Notes: generated by a model not told the origin, from the letters alone. Numbered from the stretch's first letter, positions 16,762 to 26,769 are shown. The stretch is 64,000 nucleotides of DNA from Paenibacillus aceti (GCF_003614185.1 NZ_KZ987724.1:2986171-3050170); one strand, 5' to 3'. Numbers and translations: made by a program.

Positions 16762-16788
16762 AAAAAAGACGTCCCTGGGGAACGTCTC
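16762..16788 (-). terminator. Terminator of the membrane AraC regulator gene
   Basis: On the minus strand AGACGTTCCC and GGGACGTCT form a stem with a 2-3 nt loop, followed by six T. It separates the regulator at 19088-16800 from the importer operon downstream. Confidence 0.75.
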
Positions 16789-16799
16789 AAACTCAAAAG

Positions 16800-19088
16800 C
16801 TAGTGTTTCTTCCGGTATTCAGTTGGAGCCAAACCCGTATGCTTTTTATACCAGGTTACAAAATAAGAGGAATTCAGGAACCCTACTTTTTCCCCGATTT
16901 CCTTGACCGTTAGCTTAGAATCCTTCAAATATTGATTCGCCTTCCGTATTCGCAGCTCCGTAACATACTCAAGAAACAGACAGTTAAACAATTCCTTGAA
17001 CAGCCTGCCGAAATAAATGCCGTTGTAGTGAAAGCGTTCGGCAACCATTTCAATAGATAGCTCGGGATTACCATACTGCTCCTCAAGAAAAGCGGCAACC
17101 TTCTCCGCTAAATCCGACTTCTGCTGCTTTTTGTTTTCCTTTGAGCGGCAAATGGTCGTCCTAATGAACTCAACAAACCAATCCTCGATTTGCTGCAAAG
17201 ATTCCTTCCGCTCCAGGCTCCCCAGCATTTCAATAAAATTGGAGGAGGTTGTCGAAACCGAGGGATTAGCAGAGGTAGCTGTAATCACGGAAAATAATAA
17301 ATGATGCACCGAAAGCCGTATCTTATGATATGGCGCGAGTCGCAAGGAAGCAAAAATGTCTGCTACAGCCGCTTCAACCTTATCCTCCCTGCCTGCCTTG
17401 ACGATCTCAAAGAGTGTTTTCTGTTTGGCATTTGGATAGTCAAAATCGTTATTCAGCCGTGATATCGCATCTTCGTAAATAATAATGCTGCCCTCTCCGC
17501 GAACAAGCCGATAAAGGGAAGCTTCTTTCGCACTTAAATAGGAGTCGCTAATCTCTTGAGCGCTCAGAGCAGCGCGTCCAATACCGATGGTTACAGTGAT
17601 CCCATAAGTCCAAGCAACCTCCTGCTGAAGCTCCAGCATCGCGCTCATCACGGCATCAGGCAGAGCCGCTTCTTCTCCGCTGAATATAAGCACGATATCA
17701 TGATCTACCTTAACCATTTCACTGAGAACCCGGGATAGCATAAACTGCTCGGTGAAGCTATACAGGACCGTGCTGATGGTATGGTCAATCTCTTCCTTCC
17801 GTTCGGCCAGTTCACGAATGTTATCCAGCTTCAGAACAGCCACATACAAAGCGGCGCTTTTCAGTAGATCGACACGCAGCTTATACTCCTCTGTATCCTC
17901 TGGCTCCGGATTCCGTACCCCATGCAGCAGTTCCTTAAGGTATTCGGCCTTTAGTGATACTCGCGATTTTCGGCTAGAAGCTTCCAACTGTTCAAATTGT
18001 GTAGCAATATTGGAATAAAACCTTGTCAATATCTCCATTTCACTAAGTTTCCCTTCCGGCAGCTCCCCCGTATAGGCCTGGAAGCGAAGCGTATTCCGGG
18101 CAAGCCTGGATAACGGTGAAGACAGCAGCCCACTCAGGAGCGCAGACACGCCCATGGCCAGAACAAGCAGCACCAGGCAGGTTATAATCGCCACCTGTCG
18201 GATTGCTGCGATCTGCTCTGTAGCCGTATCGTATGGAATGATAGAGACAAAATACCATCCAAGCTGCTCCGAATAAAGGGAAGACACCATGGACAGGGAC
18301 TGATCTATCTTATCTGTAAAGCTTTCATTTCGATCTGCTTCTATAATACGCTGTACGTAATTCCGCTGGGAAATATCAGCAAGGAAACCGCTCTGCTCGA
18401 AGCCGAACACGATATGTCCTTTCTGGTCCAGGATCATAAGACCATCATTGCTCTTCATCTCATCCTCTTGATGATTAACAAAGCTGTCTATGGTCAAATT
18501 GACAATAATAGCACTAGTGATTTCGTTGGTTTCTAGATTTTTATCATAGTAGAAAATAGTATATACGTTCTGAACAGACCGCGTCGCTCCCTCAATGGAC
18601 AGCTTGCGAGGGACCGCCCGACCCAGGCTCTGGACGGGAGCCTCCTTCAACCACTCGATCGTTGCGGCTTCGGCGTAGGCTTTATCGCGATCCGTACCGA
18701 TTAATGTTTTACTTTGTCCGTTATATAGCGTTATAGAATAAATATTTTTATTGGTCAGCATCAGGTCATTTATTTTTCTTAAGGACGCGTTGTTCAGATA
18801 ATAGTCGTCCGCCGCTTCACGGCTGTTGATGGATCTTATAATGTCATTATCCACAGATAATTGCAGCGTAATCAGTCTGGCCTGATCGATGATAAACTCG
18901 AACATGCTTGAGCTTTGCTCCAGCCGTTTTTGCGAGATTTCATTGATCTGTTCCGTCGAGCTCTTGGAGAAAGCATGGTACAGCAGGACGGTCATTGTTA
19001 AGGTAACAGCGACAAGCAGCACAACGAAAGAAAAAAAGAACTTGACAAACAGCGACCCCAAATGGATTTTCTCTCTGATATACTTCAT
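16800..19088 (-). CDS. Membrane-anchored AraC family regulator with extracellular sensor
   Basis: 762-aa one-component regulator. A first membrane helix (about residues 12-37) and a second (about 295-320) bracket an extracellular sensory region of Cache type (RLITLQLSVDNDIIRSINSR, IYSITLYNGQSKTLIGTDRD, VSSLYSEQLGWYFVSIIPYD). A cytoplasmic stretch and a C-terminal AraC HTH pair follow (SIEMVAERFHYNGIYFGRLF, LTVKEIGEKVGFLNSSYFVT, then GLAPTEYRKKH). There is no kinase or receiver domain. Start ATG 19088 has AAGGGGG 6 nt upstream. It stands immediately upstream of the Lpl-type operon in the same direction, the usual place for its controller. Confidence 0.88.
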   Translation of the reverse strand: MKYIREKIHLGSLFVKFFFSFVVLLVAVTLTMTVLLYHAFSKSSTEQINEISQKRLEQSSSMFEFIIDQARLITLQLSVDNDIIRSINSREAADDYYLNNASLRKINDLMLTNKNIYSITLYNGQSKTLIGTDRDKAYAEAATIEWLKEAPVQSLGRAVPRKLSIEGATRSVQNVYTIFYYDKNLETNEITSAIIVNLTIDSFVNHQEDEMKSNDGLMILDQKGHIVFGFEQSGFLADISQRNYVQRIIEADRNESFTDKIDQSLSMVSSLYSEQLGWYFVSIIPYDTATEQIAAIRQVAIITCLVLLVLAMGVSALLSGLLSSPLSRLARNTLRFQAYTGELPEGKLSEMEILTRFYSNIATQFEQLEASSRKSRVSLKAEYLKELLHGVRNPEPEDTEEYKLRVDLLKSAALYVAVLKLDNIRELAERKEEIDHTISTVLYSFTEQFMLSRVLSEMVKVDHDIVLIFSGEEAALPDAVMSAMLELQQEVAWTYGITVTIGIGRAALSAQEISDSYLSAKEASLYRLVRGEGSIIIYEDAISRLNNDFDYPNAKQKTLFEIVKAGREDKVEAAVADIFASLRLAPYHKIRLSVHHLLFSVITATSANPSVSTTSSNFIEMLGSLERKESLQQIEDWFVEFIRTTICRSKENKKQQKSDLAEKVAAFLEEQYGNPELSIEMVAERFHYNGIYFGRLFKELFNCLFLEYVTELRIRKANQYLKDSKLTVKEIGEKVGFLNSSYFVTWYKKHTGLAPTEYRKKH

Positions 19089-19124
19089 CCCAGTCCCCCT
19101 TGTGTTGTTACCCGCCACAATCGT

Positions 19125-19141
19125 TATAAAGCGCTTTCATA
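19125..19141. promoter_or_regulatory. cre-like dyad before the membrane AraC gene
   Basis: TATAAAGCGCTTTCATA contains the half AAGCGCTTTCA that matches CcpA sites well; the other half (ATAAAG) departs from consensus at two bases. It lies about 40 bp upstream of the start. Moderate support only. Confidence 0.45.
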
Positions 19142-19246
19142 ATAATTGTAATTAACGATGTTAATTATACCACACCTGTAAATTCATGCTTCCCTCGATT
19201 CGTATCCGGGCCCGGATAGTTGTCGATTTAAACTCATACCGTAGAA

Positions 19247-20203
19247 TTACTTTAAAATGATGCTTCCGTAACCAGCAAAGGGGTAGTCGATCACGATTCT
19301 TCCTGCCTCTGTATCTCCTATTCCGCTATACAGGTCGCATTTTCCGTCCTCGCGCATCACGATGCCTGAAGAGAAGGCGCAGTCCGTCAATTCCGGCTTT
19401 TTAGCCGCACCGTCGGGATAGCAGGTTCGGGTACCAATGATTTTCTGATCCATAGCAACATGATGAGCCACATCCAGAACAAATGAAAAATTCATATAGA
19501 CCTGCTTCATCCCGCCGTCTTCCTCAGTAGTCTTGTAACAGATATGACCAATGACGCCAATATTTCCGCTGTCCAAATAATAGGCCTGGTTACAGCCCCC
19601 CCACTCATTTTGCTCAAATAAACCATAGATGTAAGGCGCATTCTCGACTACCTCCATCGTGAGCTCGTCAAGACTGTTAATGACGGTAAAGCCGATCATT
19701 GATTCACTGCCGAATGTCCTGCGGATCTCCTCGCTTCGTGGTCTGGAGAATACCCCAATCCTTCCCCCATCCATTTCAACCAAACGTATATCCTTCATAT
19801 ACTCGGGTCCTGTGGTGAAATAATGCAAATCGTCGATTTCCGTACCTTTGTAAAAATATCCGAAATACGTATCTACGCTATTTTGCTGGTAACGCACATG
19901 TGTTCCGCCCATAACCAGGGTATCGCCGATCAGGCTGATATACGGATCTTCCAATGGATAGATCATAGAATCAGGAACCAGCGTCCATTGGTCCTTGCCA
20001 GTCTTTTCAAATAGCCGTACCCAGGATCGGGCCCATTCGCTGCGTCTTTCCATTCGACCGAAAATATATTCCCGCCCTTTCCACTGGAACGGTATCGAGA
20101 CATTATATACATCGTAGCCCTCTACTCCATAAAATGTAAGCTTTGCACTTTCATAAATAGACTTATTCATCTCAAAATGCTCTCGCCGCTCTATCAAATT
20201 CAT
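19247..20203 (-). CDS. DUF1861 family protein (GH130-like propeller)
   Basis: 318-aa cytoplasmic protein matching the DUF1861 pattern: YNVSIPFQWKGREYIFGRME, the EDPYIS block, GPEYMKDIRLVEMDGGRIGV, FSRPRSEE, WGGCNQAYYLDSGNIGVIGH and a C-terminal YSGIGDTEAGRIVIDYPFAG. The fold is expected to be a five-bladed beta-propeller related to GH130 mannoside phosphorylases; catalytic activity is not established by the sequence. Start ATG 20203 has GGAAGGATG about 8 nt upstream. It is divergent from an AraC regulator, which suggests sugar-induced expression. Confidence 0.75.
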   Translation of the reverse strand: MNLIERREHFEMNKSIYESAKLTFYGVEGYDVYNVSIPFQWKGREYIFGRMERRSEWARSWVRLFEKTGKDQWTLVPDSMIYPLEDPYISLIGDTLVMGGTHVRYQQNSVDTYFGYFYKGTEIDDLHYFTTGPEYMKDIRLVEMDGGRIGVFSRPRSEEIRRTFGSESMIGFTVINSLDELTMEVVENAPYIYGLFEQNEWGGCNQAYYLDSGNIGVIGHICYKTTEEDGGMKQVYMNFSFVLDVAHHVAMDQKIIGTRTCYPDGAAKKPELTDCAFSSGIVMREDGKCDLYSGIGDTEAGRIVIDYPFAGYGSIILK

Positions 20204-20232
20204 TGACTATCATCCTTCCGTTTGTCTTCGTG

Positions 20233-20254
20233 ACTTGTCGATTACTTGTCGATT
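20233..20254. promoter_or_regulatory. Tandem 11-bp direct repeat in divergent promoter region
   Basis: ACTTGTCGATT occurs twice back to back between the DUF1861 gene and the AraC gene, about 30 bp upstream of the DUF1861 start. Direct repeats spaced by one helical turn fit an AraC-family binding site; the role is inferred. Confidence 0.5.
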
Positions 20255-20438
20255 AGTTTATCATGGACCGGCATCGGAATCTTACTTATATTTAGCCACA
20301 GACTACGCTATTTTCGCATTTATACAAACACCTATCGAACAATATACCAACAGTTCAGGCTTTATCTAATCCAAATAAGCTATACATTATTAAATAGAAT
20401 ATGCTATTTTGATGTAAGGAAAGGAGAGAGCCGAAGGA

Positions 20439-21308
20439 ATGAACATTCAGATTCAGAAGCTGACCGCAGATGGCGGAATTGACGCCGAGTCGGAGGGACA
20501 TTACAGAGACATAACGGGGATTGAAAATACATCAGGACCACACACCCATGATTTTTTTGAGTTTTTCGTCATCATTGAAGGAGCGGCTTATCATTGCATT
20601 AATGGTAAAAGAGAACTGCTGAATGAAGGCGCGCTTGTGTTCATGCGTCCGCAGGATGTCCACTATTATGAACAATTGCCCGACACAGATTGTCGGCTGA
20701 TCAACCTGTCATTTTATGAAAAAACGCTGCTGGATTTGCTTGCCTATCTCGGTCCGGGATTTCCTAAGGAATCGTTCCTTAGTGCGGCTTTTCCCATCGT
20801 CATCCAGCTATCCCATCAAGAAAAGCGGCTGCTACAGCATCGCATGGAAAAGCTCTATCGGATTCCCCAGTATGAGAAGCAGTGGTATCGGGCCGAGCTT
20901 CGAGCTCTTTTAGCCGAAGTATACTGTCATTACTTAATGCATTCCGTTATTCCGGGAGTTAGCGAAAAGCCCGCATGGTTTCTCGATCTTTGCAAAGAAA
21001 TGAAAAAGCCGGAGCACTTTATTGAAGGTGTCCCGGCGATGATTCGGTTATCGGGCAAATCTCACGCCCATTTATGCCGTATGTTCAAAGAATGGGAGCA
21101 TGAGACGCCTCTGCAATATTTGAATCGGATTAAACTGCAATATGCGGAAAATTTATTACTCCATTCCGACTGGAGCATACTGGATATCTCATTAGAGGCG
21201 GGGTATGGAAATCTGGGACATTTTTATAAATCGTTTAAGAAGCTGTTTGGTAGAACACCCCAAGCCCATCGAAAAATGCATCATACCAAGCTCACTCCAT
21301 TGATATGA
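20439..21308 (+). CDS. AraC family transcriptional regulator
   Basis: 289-aa regulator with an N-terminal cupin (HTHDFFEFFVIIEGAAYHCI, EGALVFMRPQDVHYYEQL) and C-terminal AraC helix-turn-helix pair (MIRLSGKSHAHLCRMFKEWE, SILDISLEAGYGNLGHFYKS, FGRTPQAHRK). GGAGAG and AAGGA precede ATG 20439. It is divergent from the DUF1861 gene and probably regulates it. Confidence 0.88.
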   Translation: MNIQIQKLTADGGIDAESEGHYRDITGIENTSGPHTHDFFEFFVIIEGAAYHCINGKRELLNEGALVFMRPQDVHYYEQLPDTDCRLINLSFYEKTLLDLLAYLGPGFPKESFLSAAFPIVIQLSHQEKRLLQHRMEKLYRIPQYEKQWYRAELRALLAEVYCHYLMHSVIPGVSEKPAWFLDLCKEMKKPEHFIEGVPAMIRLSGKSHAHLCRMFKEWEHETPLQYLNRIKLQYAENLLLHSDWSILDISLEAGYGNLGHFYKSFKKLFGRTPQAHRKMHHTKLTPLI

Positions 21309-21384
21309 GTTTTATAAATCGTGTTCAGTCTCGGATTTTTCAGGTTAACTATTCAGCTTGTACGATCGTGAGGCGGACACAAAA

Positions 21385-21420
21385 AGCGCAAAGGCTGCTT
21401 GCCTTCGCGCTTCACTTTTT
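21385..21420. terminator. Bidirectional terminator between AraC gene and CE7 gene
   Basis: AGCGCAAAGGC pairs with GCCTTCGCGCTT around a short loop. TTTTT follows on the plus strand and, after AAGCGC on the other side, on the minus strand, so it can end both converging transcripts. Confidence 0.75.
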
Positions 21421-21424
21421 GGTC

Positions 21425-22381
21425 TTATTCCAGGAAAAATTGCATCGTCCTGTCCGACGACTCCGGCAGATACTCATGTCCGAAGTCAGGATAAATAACG
21501 AGCCGCTTCTTCGTATTCATTTTATTGTAGGCTGCAAATTGCGTTGAAGGCGGACAGATGGTGTCCATTAATCCAACGATCATCATCACTTCGCCTTTTA
21601 TCCGTTCAGCCAGGAACTGTATGTCGATATAGCCGAGCTTCTCGAATATTTCCTGCTCGCGCTCATGCAGCAAATCATAATAACGGAAATATGTGCGCAG
21701 TTCACTGTAGGCTTCCTGATCCAGATCCATGTCCCAGGTGCGTTTGTAATCGCTAAGGAAAGGGAAGATCGGCGCCAGTTTCTTCACCCTTGGCTCCAAT
21801 GCGGCACAGGCTATTGTAAGCCCGCCTCCCTGAGATCCACCTGCTGCATATACGCGATCCGGGTCAACTTCCGGCAGTTCCATCGCTATCCCAGCAAGCT
21901 GTGCCGTATCCAAGAATATGTGGCGGAATAGCAGTTCATCCGGACGATCATCCAGACCGCGGATAATATGTCCATGGTGGGTATTGCCCTTCACCCCGCC
22001 TACATCCTCCGAGCTTCCCCCTTGGCCGCGGCAATCCATAGCAAGCACAGAGAATCCTAGCGAGGCATAGGCCAGTTTCTCACTCCAATCTCCGGCATGG
22101 CCAGAATAGCCATGAAACATAACTACTACCGGGTGAGGCGCCATTGTATGCTTGGGTCGCACATATTTCGCGTGAATCCTCGCTCCCTTCACACCGGTGA
22201 AATACAGGTCGAAGCATTCTGCATTCGGTGCTTGAAAGCTGCTAGGAACAAGCTCAATTTGCGGGTCCACCGTACGCATCTCCGCCAGAGCACGCTCCCA
22301 GTATTCATCAAAATCCGCCGGACGCGGATTGGTTCCTTGATAGGTCCTTAATTGCTCCAAAGGCATATCGATAATTGGCAT
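21425..22381 (-). CDS. CE7 acetylxylan esterase / cephalosporin-C deacetylase
   Basis: 318-aa alpha/beta-hydrolase that removes acetyl groups from short xylo- or other oligosaccharides. The CE7 signatures are all present: RGQ in DCRGQGGSSEDVGG, nucleophile Ser in AAGGSQGGGLTIACAAL, catalytic Asp in GLMDTICPPSTQFAAYN, and His in PDFGHEYLP. The length equals the family norm. It has no signal peptide, so it acts in the cytoplasm on imported oligosaccharides. It is the last gene of the collinear locus starting at 34136, 108 nt after the kinase gene. An N-terminal relic of a second copy lies at 10307-10251. Confidence 0.93.
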   Translation of the reverse strand: MPIIDMPLEQLRTYQGTNPRPADFDEYWERALAEMRTVDPQIELVPSSFQAPNAECFDLYFTGVKGARIHAKYVRPKHTMAPHPVVVMFHGYSGHAGDWSEKLAYASLGFSVLAMDCRGQGGSSEDVGGVKGNTHHGHIIRGLDDRPDELLFRHIFLDTAQLAGIAMELPEVDPDRVYAAGGSQGGGLTIACAALEPRVKKLAPIFPFLSDYKRTWDMDLDQEAYSELRTYFRYYDLLHEREQEIFEKLGYIDIQFLAERIKGEVMMIVGLMDTICPPSTQFAAYNKMNTKKRLVIYPDFGHEYLPESSDRTMQFFLE

Positions 22382-22489
22382 ATTTCCTCTCCTCTTCCCT
22401 TCACATTCGGCTCTCCTAACTTAACCTTGAACCGGCAACACTGATGCAGTTATTGCCTTCCTACTTTCTTCAGTTCACCCTCAGCTTCC

Positions 22490-25384
22490 CTATGGCTTAT
22501 CTTCGTGTATCGGGAGGATAATTGTCACCGTGGTGCCTTGAAATTCCTCGCTCTCTATCGAGAGCTTCAACGGCTCCCCATAATACAATCGCAGACGCTG
22601 ATAGACATTTATTAGTCCCACACCGCTGGAACGGCCCGTTGAATTCCGAACCCGAGACCGCTGCTCAGCCGCTGCCTCCGGCTCCAACATCAGCGATTGT
22701 CTGACCCGCTCCAGCTCCTCCTCGCTCATGCCGATGCCATTATCTTGTACGGTTAGTATCAAGACAAGACCAGACAACTTGGTGCGAATAAGCAGTTCGC
22801 CTTCGCCATATAAATCCTCGATTCCATGCTGCAGTGCATTTTCAATGATCGGCTGTAGAATGAATTTCAGAACGGGCAGCTTCATCGCCTGATCATCCAG
22901 CTCCCAGCGCACAATGAATTTGTTCTGGAAGCGCAGCTCCTGAATCGTCAAATAATTACGCGCATGCTCAAGCTCATCAGATAGGGCTACAACCTCACTG
23001 CCTGTATTGATCGTGAACCGGAATATTTTGGCCAGCGATTTAACCATCGTGCTTACTTCCGTTGCTCCATACTGACGGGCCCGCATATTAATCGCTTCCA
23101 ACGTGTTATACAGAAAATGCGGATTGATTTGTTGCTGCAGCATGCCTAGCTCAGCCTTCATCCTGGACGTAACAAGCTTCTTCTCGCGAATTTCTTTATC
23201 TACATTTTCCTGCATTAGCTCGTGAATTTGCCGAAGCATTTGATTGAAACTGGCAACGAGCCGGCCGATTTCATCGCGAGGCTGCGCTTCATCGGTATCC
23301 GTTCTTCCCACCAATAGCGGTTCCTCATTCTCGATAGCCTGCTTCAACCGCTCGATCGGTCTAACGAGCAAATAAGCGATCTGTCTCATTACAAGGAGTA
23401 TGATCATTATGATGAGCACAAGTAGAAGGCCGAACCGATAGAACATCGAATGGATCTTCAGATAAACGTCATCGATGGTCATGAAGATATACGAATACCA
23501 GCCTGGCTTCTCAAGACAGCGTTGAATAACCACTTGGTTGCTGCCTTCCACCTGTTGAATCTGCACGTCTAGTTCTTCCTTATCTGGAACGCTCCATTGA
23601 CTGACCGCAGCTTCCTGGAATGATTTGGGTGTAAGATGCGAGTAGATTAATTTACCCTCATGATCGAGGATAACGAAGCTCTGCTTACGGTCTGTCGTCG
23701 CATACGAGAAGGCATCCTCCTTCAATACCACCTGTAGGAAAGCCGTAGTCGGCCTGTCCGCCACACCGGACGAAACCTCCAGCTTCTTCACAAGCATTAG
23801 AGCCGGGTGGCCGTATACATCCTTGAGTCCAGTCAACCAGACCATCTCTTCCGCTTCAAGCTGCTCCAGCACACTCTTCTCATAGGAATGCAGCTTGAAC
23901 AAGGTGCGATTATTATTAAAGACTGAGGAATATTTGGCTACTCCGCTCACATCATAGATTACAAAATAAGAAATATCATTGAGTCCCGGATAGCTTGATA
24001 CCGTGAAATCATCCATATTTCCTCTATACACATAAGGTGAGGTCAGGTTCGTCAGCCTGCTGTCCGTGGACAAACGATTTGTTAAATTCTCATACCGTTC
24101 CACTCGGCTCTGCAGCTCAGTAACTACATGATCCGAGGACTCTACGGATAGATCCACCGCTTTATCGAATACGTATCTGTACATTAAAAAAGCGTACATG
24201 ACGATAGCAAGCAGCACGGGAATCAAGACCGAGGAGAGCAACATAATGAGCATCTTCTTGCGGATCGTAAACCTTGATAACCAGCCGTGCGAGAAGCGCT
24301 GTTCCGGTATGCTCCGAAAATCAAGATCATTCTCCTTCTTCCATACTGCTCGCGCCAAGGCCTGATAGGGATACATCACCGCATTGGCCAGTCGGTAGGC
24401 GATCACCAAGCTAAGCAGCAGACTGCAGGCAAGGAAGATAATAAAAGTATAAGTAGTGCCCCACTTCCCGATTGAATCATATTGCATCTGCTCGAAGATA
24501 ATGACACGTATGCCATAAGGGGGAACGGGAACCGTCCTGACATAGTAACGGCCGTCCAGGGACTGCTCCCATTCCGTCTCGCCGGAAGCGGCCAGCTTGA
24601 CCGCCTTCTCCATAGCTTCCCGTTCAGGCACATTGGTCCACAAAATCTGCTGATTCTCATCCAGAATCCCCGCGTACCCGCTCCAGATTCGGGATGAAGG
24701 CAGCTCGGCCGTAAGGATACGTTCGTCGAATACTATGACTGAGAGCACATTAAGCGCATTGACTCCGTTATTAATAATTAAATGTCCTTCGATGCTGGAA
24801 GCGAATTGATTTAACCGTTCCCATGTCTCCGATGGCAGTAATCCCCTCTTCTCCTCCAGCACGCTGGAGAGCATTCCTTCTGGAATATAAGCCGGCATAC
24901 CGTAATAACGAGTCAACAAATCTAACAGCCCGGCATCCTGCAGATCCTCAATCCACGGAATTTGACTGTCATCAATCGATTCGCCTGATTTCATTGACTT
25001 ACCGAAGTTTTTCTGGTTGATGTTATCGCCTATGAAATAGATACGTTCCACCATCTCCGGCGGCAGATGAAGCTGTTCCAGACGCGACGACAGCTCCTGC
25101 CGTGCGATCAGCTCTTCCTCAGGAGGGCGAAGGCTATAGAATGAACGTGCATACAGAATAAAGTCGTTCTGCTCCAGCTGCAGAGCCAGCGAGTTCATTT
25201 CATTCAGCTTCGAGATCATTTGGCTCTCGATATGCCGTGCAATATTCTGCTCGGATGCCCTTCTAATCTCGGAGCCTGTATCATTAATATTCCAATAGCC
25301 AATTCCGAATATAGTGATCTCAGATAATAGTGTTAGCAGCAGCGCTACACTGATAAGCATATTGCGGTGATAGCGGAACCTCAC
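22490..25384 (-). CDS. YesM-type histidine kinase with two tandem sensor modules
   Basis: 964-aa membrane kinase, much longer than the usual 580-600 aa. Order: membrane helix (about 9-30), extracellular region to about 310, helix (312-332), cytoplasmic or linker stretch, a second helix-sensor-helix unit (helices about 376-402 and 650-675 with a Cache-like region between), HAMP (PIERLKQAIENEEP, then EIGRLVASFNQML), His-kinase box QQQINPHFLYNTLEAIN near 750, N box ILQPIIENALQHGIE near 841, and G box. Start GTG 25384 has GGGAGAG 7 nt upstream and overlaps the regulator stop (GTGA), so the pair is translationally coupled. The signal is presumably a sugar or its binding protein. Confidence 0.92.
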   Translation of the reverse strand: MRFRYHRNMLISVALLLTLLSEITIFGIGYWNINDTGSEIRRASEQNIARHIESQMISKLNEMNSLALQLEQNDFILYARSFYSLRPPEEELIARQELSSRLEQLHLPPEMVERIYFIGDNINQKNFGKSMKSGESIDDSQIPWIEDLQDAGLLDLLTRYYGMPAYIPEGMLSSVLEEKRGLLPSETWERLNQFASSIEGHLIINNGVNALNVLSVIVFDERILTAELPSSRIWSGYAGILDENQQILWTNVPEREAMEKAVKLAASGETEWEQSLDGRYYVRTVPVPPYGIRVIIFEQMQYDSIGKWGTTYTFIIFLACSLLLSLVIAYRLANAVMYPYQALARAVWKKENDLDFRSIPEQRFSHGWLSRFTIRKKMLIMLLSSVLIPVLLAIVMYAFLMYRYVFDKAVDLSVESSDHVVTELQSRVERYENLTNRLSTDSRLTNLTSPYVYRGNMDDFTVSSYPGLNDISYFVIYDVSGVAKYSSVFNNNRTLFKLHSYEKSVLEQLEAEEMVWLTGLKDVYGHPALMLVKKLEVSSGVADRPTTAFLQVVLKEDAFSYATTDRKQSFVILDHEGKLIYSHLTPKSFQEAAVSQWSVPDKEELDVQIQQVEGSNQVVIQRCLEKPGWYSYIFMTIDDVYLKIHSMFYRFGLLLVLIIMIILLVMRQIAYLLVRPIERLKQAIENEEPLLVGRTDTDEAQPRDEIGRLVASFNQMLRQIHELMQENVDKEIREKKLVTSRMKAELGMLQQQINPHFLYNTLEAINMRARQYGATEVSTMVKSLAKIFRFTINTGSEVVALSDELEHARNYLTIQELRFQNKFIVRWELDDQAMKLPVLKFILQPIIENALQHGIEDLYGEGELLIRTKLSGLVLILTVQDNGIGMSEEELERVRQSLMLEPEAAAEQRSRVRNSTGRSSGVGLINVYQRLRLYYGEPLKLSIESEEFQGTTVTIILPIHEDKP

Positions 25385-26712
25385 GACAGTTCTCTCCCAT
25401 AAGCCGCATTGCGGTATTCAAGCGGAGAGAGCTGATTATATTTTTTGAATACTAATGTAAAGTATCTTGGATTCTCATAGCCGACCATTTCACCCACCTC
25501 ATGCACCTTGTGATTGGTATGCCGGAGCAGGCTCTTGGCCTTCTCAATCCGGAAAGATGTAATATAATCGATATACTTCTGACCCGTCAGTTCCTTGAAC
25601 AGGAAGCTTAAATAGCTGGCGTTCAGGTGTACATATTCGGCTACGTCATCACGCGTTATCGTCCGGTCATAATTGTGCTCAATAAATTGCTTAGCTTCTT
25701 GAATTAAGCGCTGTCCGTTGTTAATCTGCTCCACATTACACGCAGCCTCTTCCGGGTCTGCCGCCTCTATGCCCGGCAAATCCCTAAAGGATGTATCGTC
25801 CTGCTGAAAAAGCGCAGCTGCCTCCTGATAGGATCTGCAAATTTGGTTTGGCTGTTGTACAACTGTCCCAATGGTATAGATCAGCTTAGATTTAAACAGG
25901 CCTCGGAATCGCTTCAGACGTTGTATCACCTGCTCAAGCTCAACAGCCAGCGACTGCGGATCTTCCTTATAGCCGTCAATCGCCGCCCGATCCGTCCAGA
26001 TCAGCGCACATTGCCCGTCGACATCGACATAGTGGTAGCCCTTACCCCATAGATCCTGCATCAAATTATCCAACGTAAATAAAATAAGGGCCCAATCCTT
26101 ATCTCCAACCCCTCTCGGCCGTCTCGGATATTCTGTAAAACGCAGCAGGCACACAACATACTCTGTGTATTCCTCAAGCATAATTTCCGCAGCGCTGCTC
26201 TCCAGTTCAATCGTATCCTCTTTCATCTCGCTATACAGAAGATCCCGTAAAAAGCGCTTTCGTAAATGCTGTACCGATAGCTTTGCTTTGCGTTCCCAGG
26301 CTGCACGCTGCAGCTCATGCACCCGCTCCTGCTCGACCATCCGCACCGCCCTGGCCAATATTTTTCCGTAATCCTCGAAATCGAGCGGCTTCAGCAAATA
26401 ATCGAGTGAGCCATGTTTCATACAGGTTCTCGCATATTCGAAATCATCATAACCGGACAATACGATAATCTTCATATGGGGATATCGGGAGGCAACCTTC
26501 TCCGCCAGCTCCAAGCCATCCATAAGCGGCATACGAATATCTGTCACCAGCAGGTCGATCTGCTCATTCATCATCGTCTGCAAGGCAAACAAGCCATTCT
26601 CACAATCTGCAACAACGTCAATATGATAAGAGGAATAGTCAAAGCTGCGCAGGCCTTGTCTAATTTCATATTCATCGTCAACGATCATCAATTTATATCG
26701 GTTGTCACTCAT
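25381..26712 (-). CDS. YesN-type response regulator with AraC output
   Basis: 443-aa partner of the downstream kinase. The receiver domain is at residues 5-125, with acidic pocket VDDE, phosphoacceptor Asp in DLLVTDIRMP and Lys in DYLLKPLDF. After a central helical stretch come two AraC helix-turn-helix motifs at the end (ITRDDVAEYVHLNASYLSFL, KVHEVGEMVGYENPRYFTLV, then LSPLEYR). Start ATG 26712 has AAGGAAGGG 5 nt upstream. It probably activates the binding-protein-led operon starting at 34136. Confidence 0.92.
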   Translation of the reverse strand: MSDNRYKLMIVDDEYEIRQGLRSFDYSSYHIDVVADCENGLFALQTMMNEQIDLLVTDIRMPLMDGLELAEKVASRYPHMKIIVLSGYDDFEYARTCMKHGSLDYLLKPLDFEDYGKILARAVRMVEQERVHELQRAAWERKAKLSVQHLRKRFLRDLLYSEMKEDTIELESSAAEIMLEEYTEYVVCLLRFTEYPRRPRGVGDKDWALILFTLDNLMQDLWGKGYHYVDVDGQCALIWTDRAAIDGYKEDPQSLAVELEQVIQRLKRFRGLFKSKLIYTIGTVVQQPNQICRSYQEAAALFQQDDTSFRDLPGIEAADPEEAACNVEQINNGQRLIQEAKQFIEHNYDRTITRDDVAEYVHLNASYLSFLFKELTGQKYIDYITSFRIEKAKSLLRHTNHKVHEVGEMVGYENPRYFTLVFKKYNQLSPLEYRNAAYGRELS

Positions 26713-26769
26713 AGCTGCCCTTCCTTTCTTGTCTGCCATGCTCTGGATGCTGGTATATAGGATCTACAA

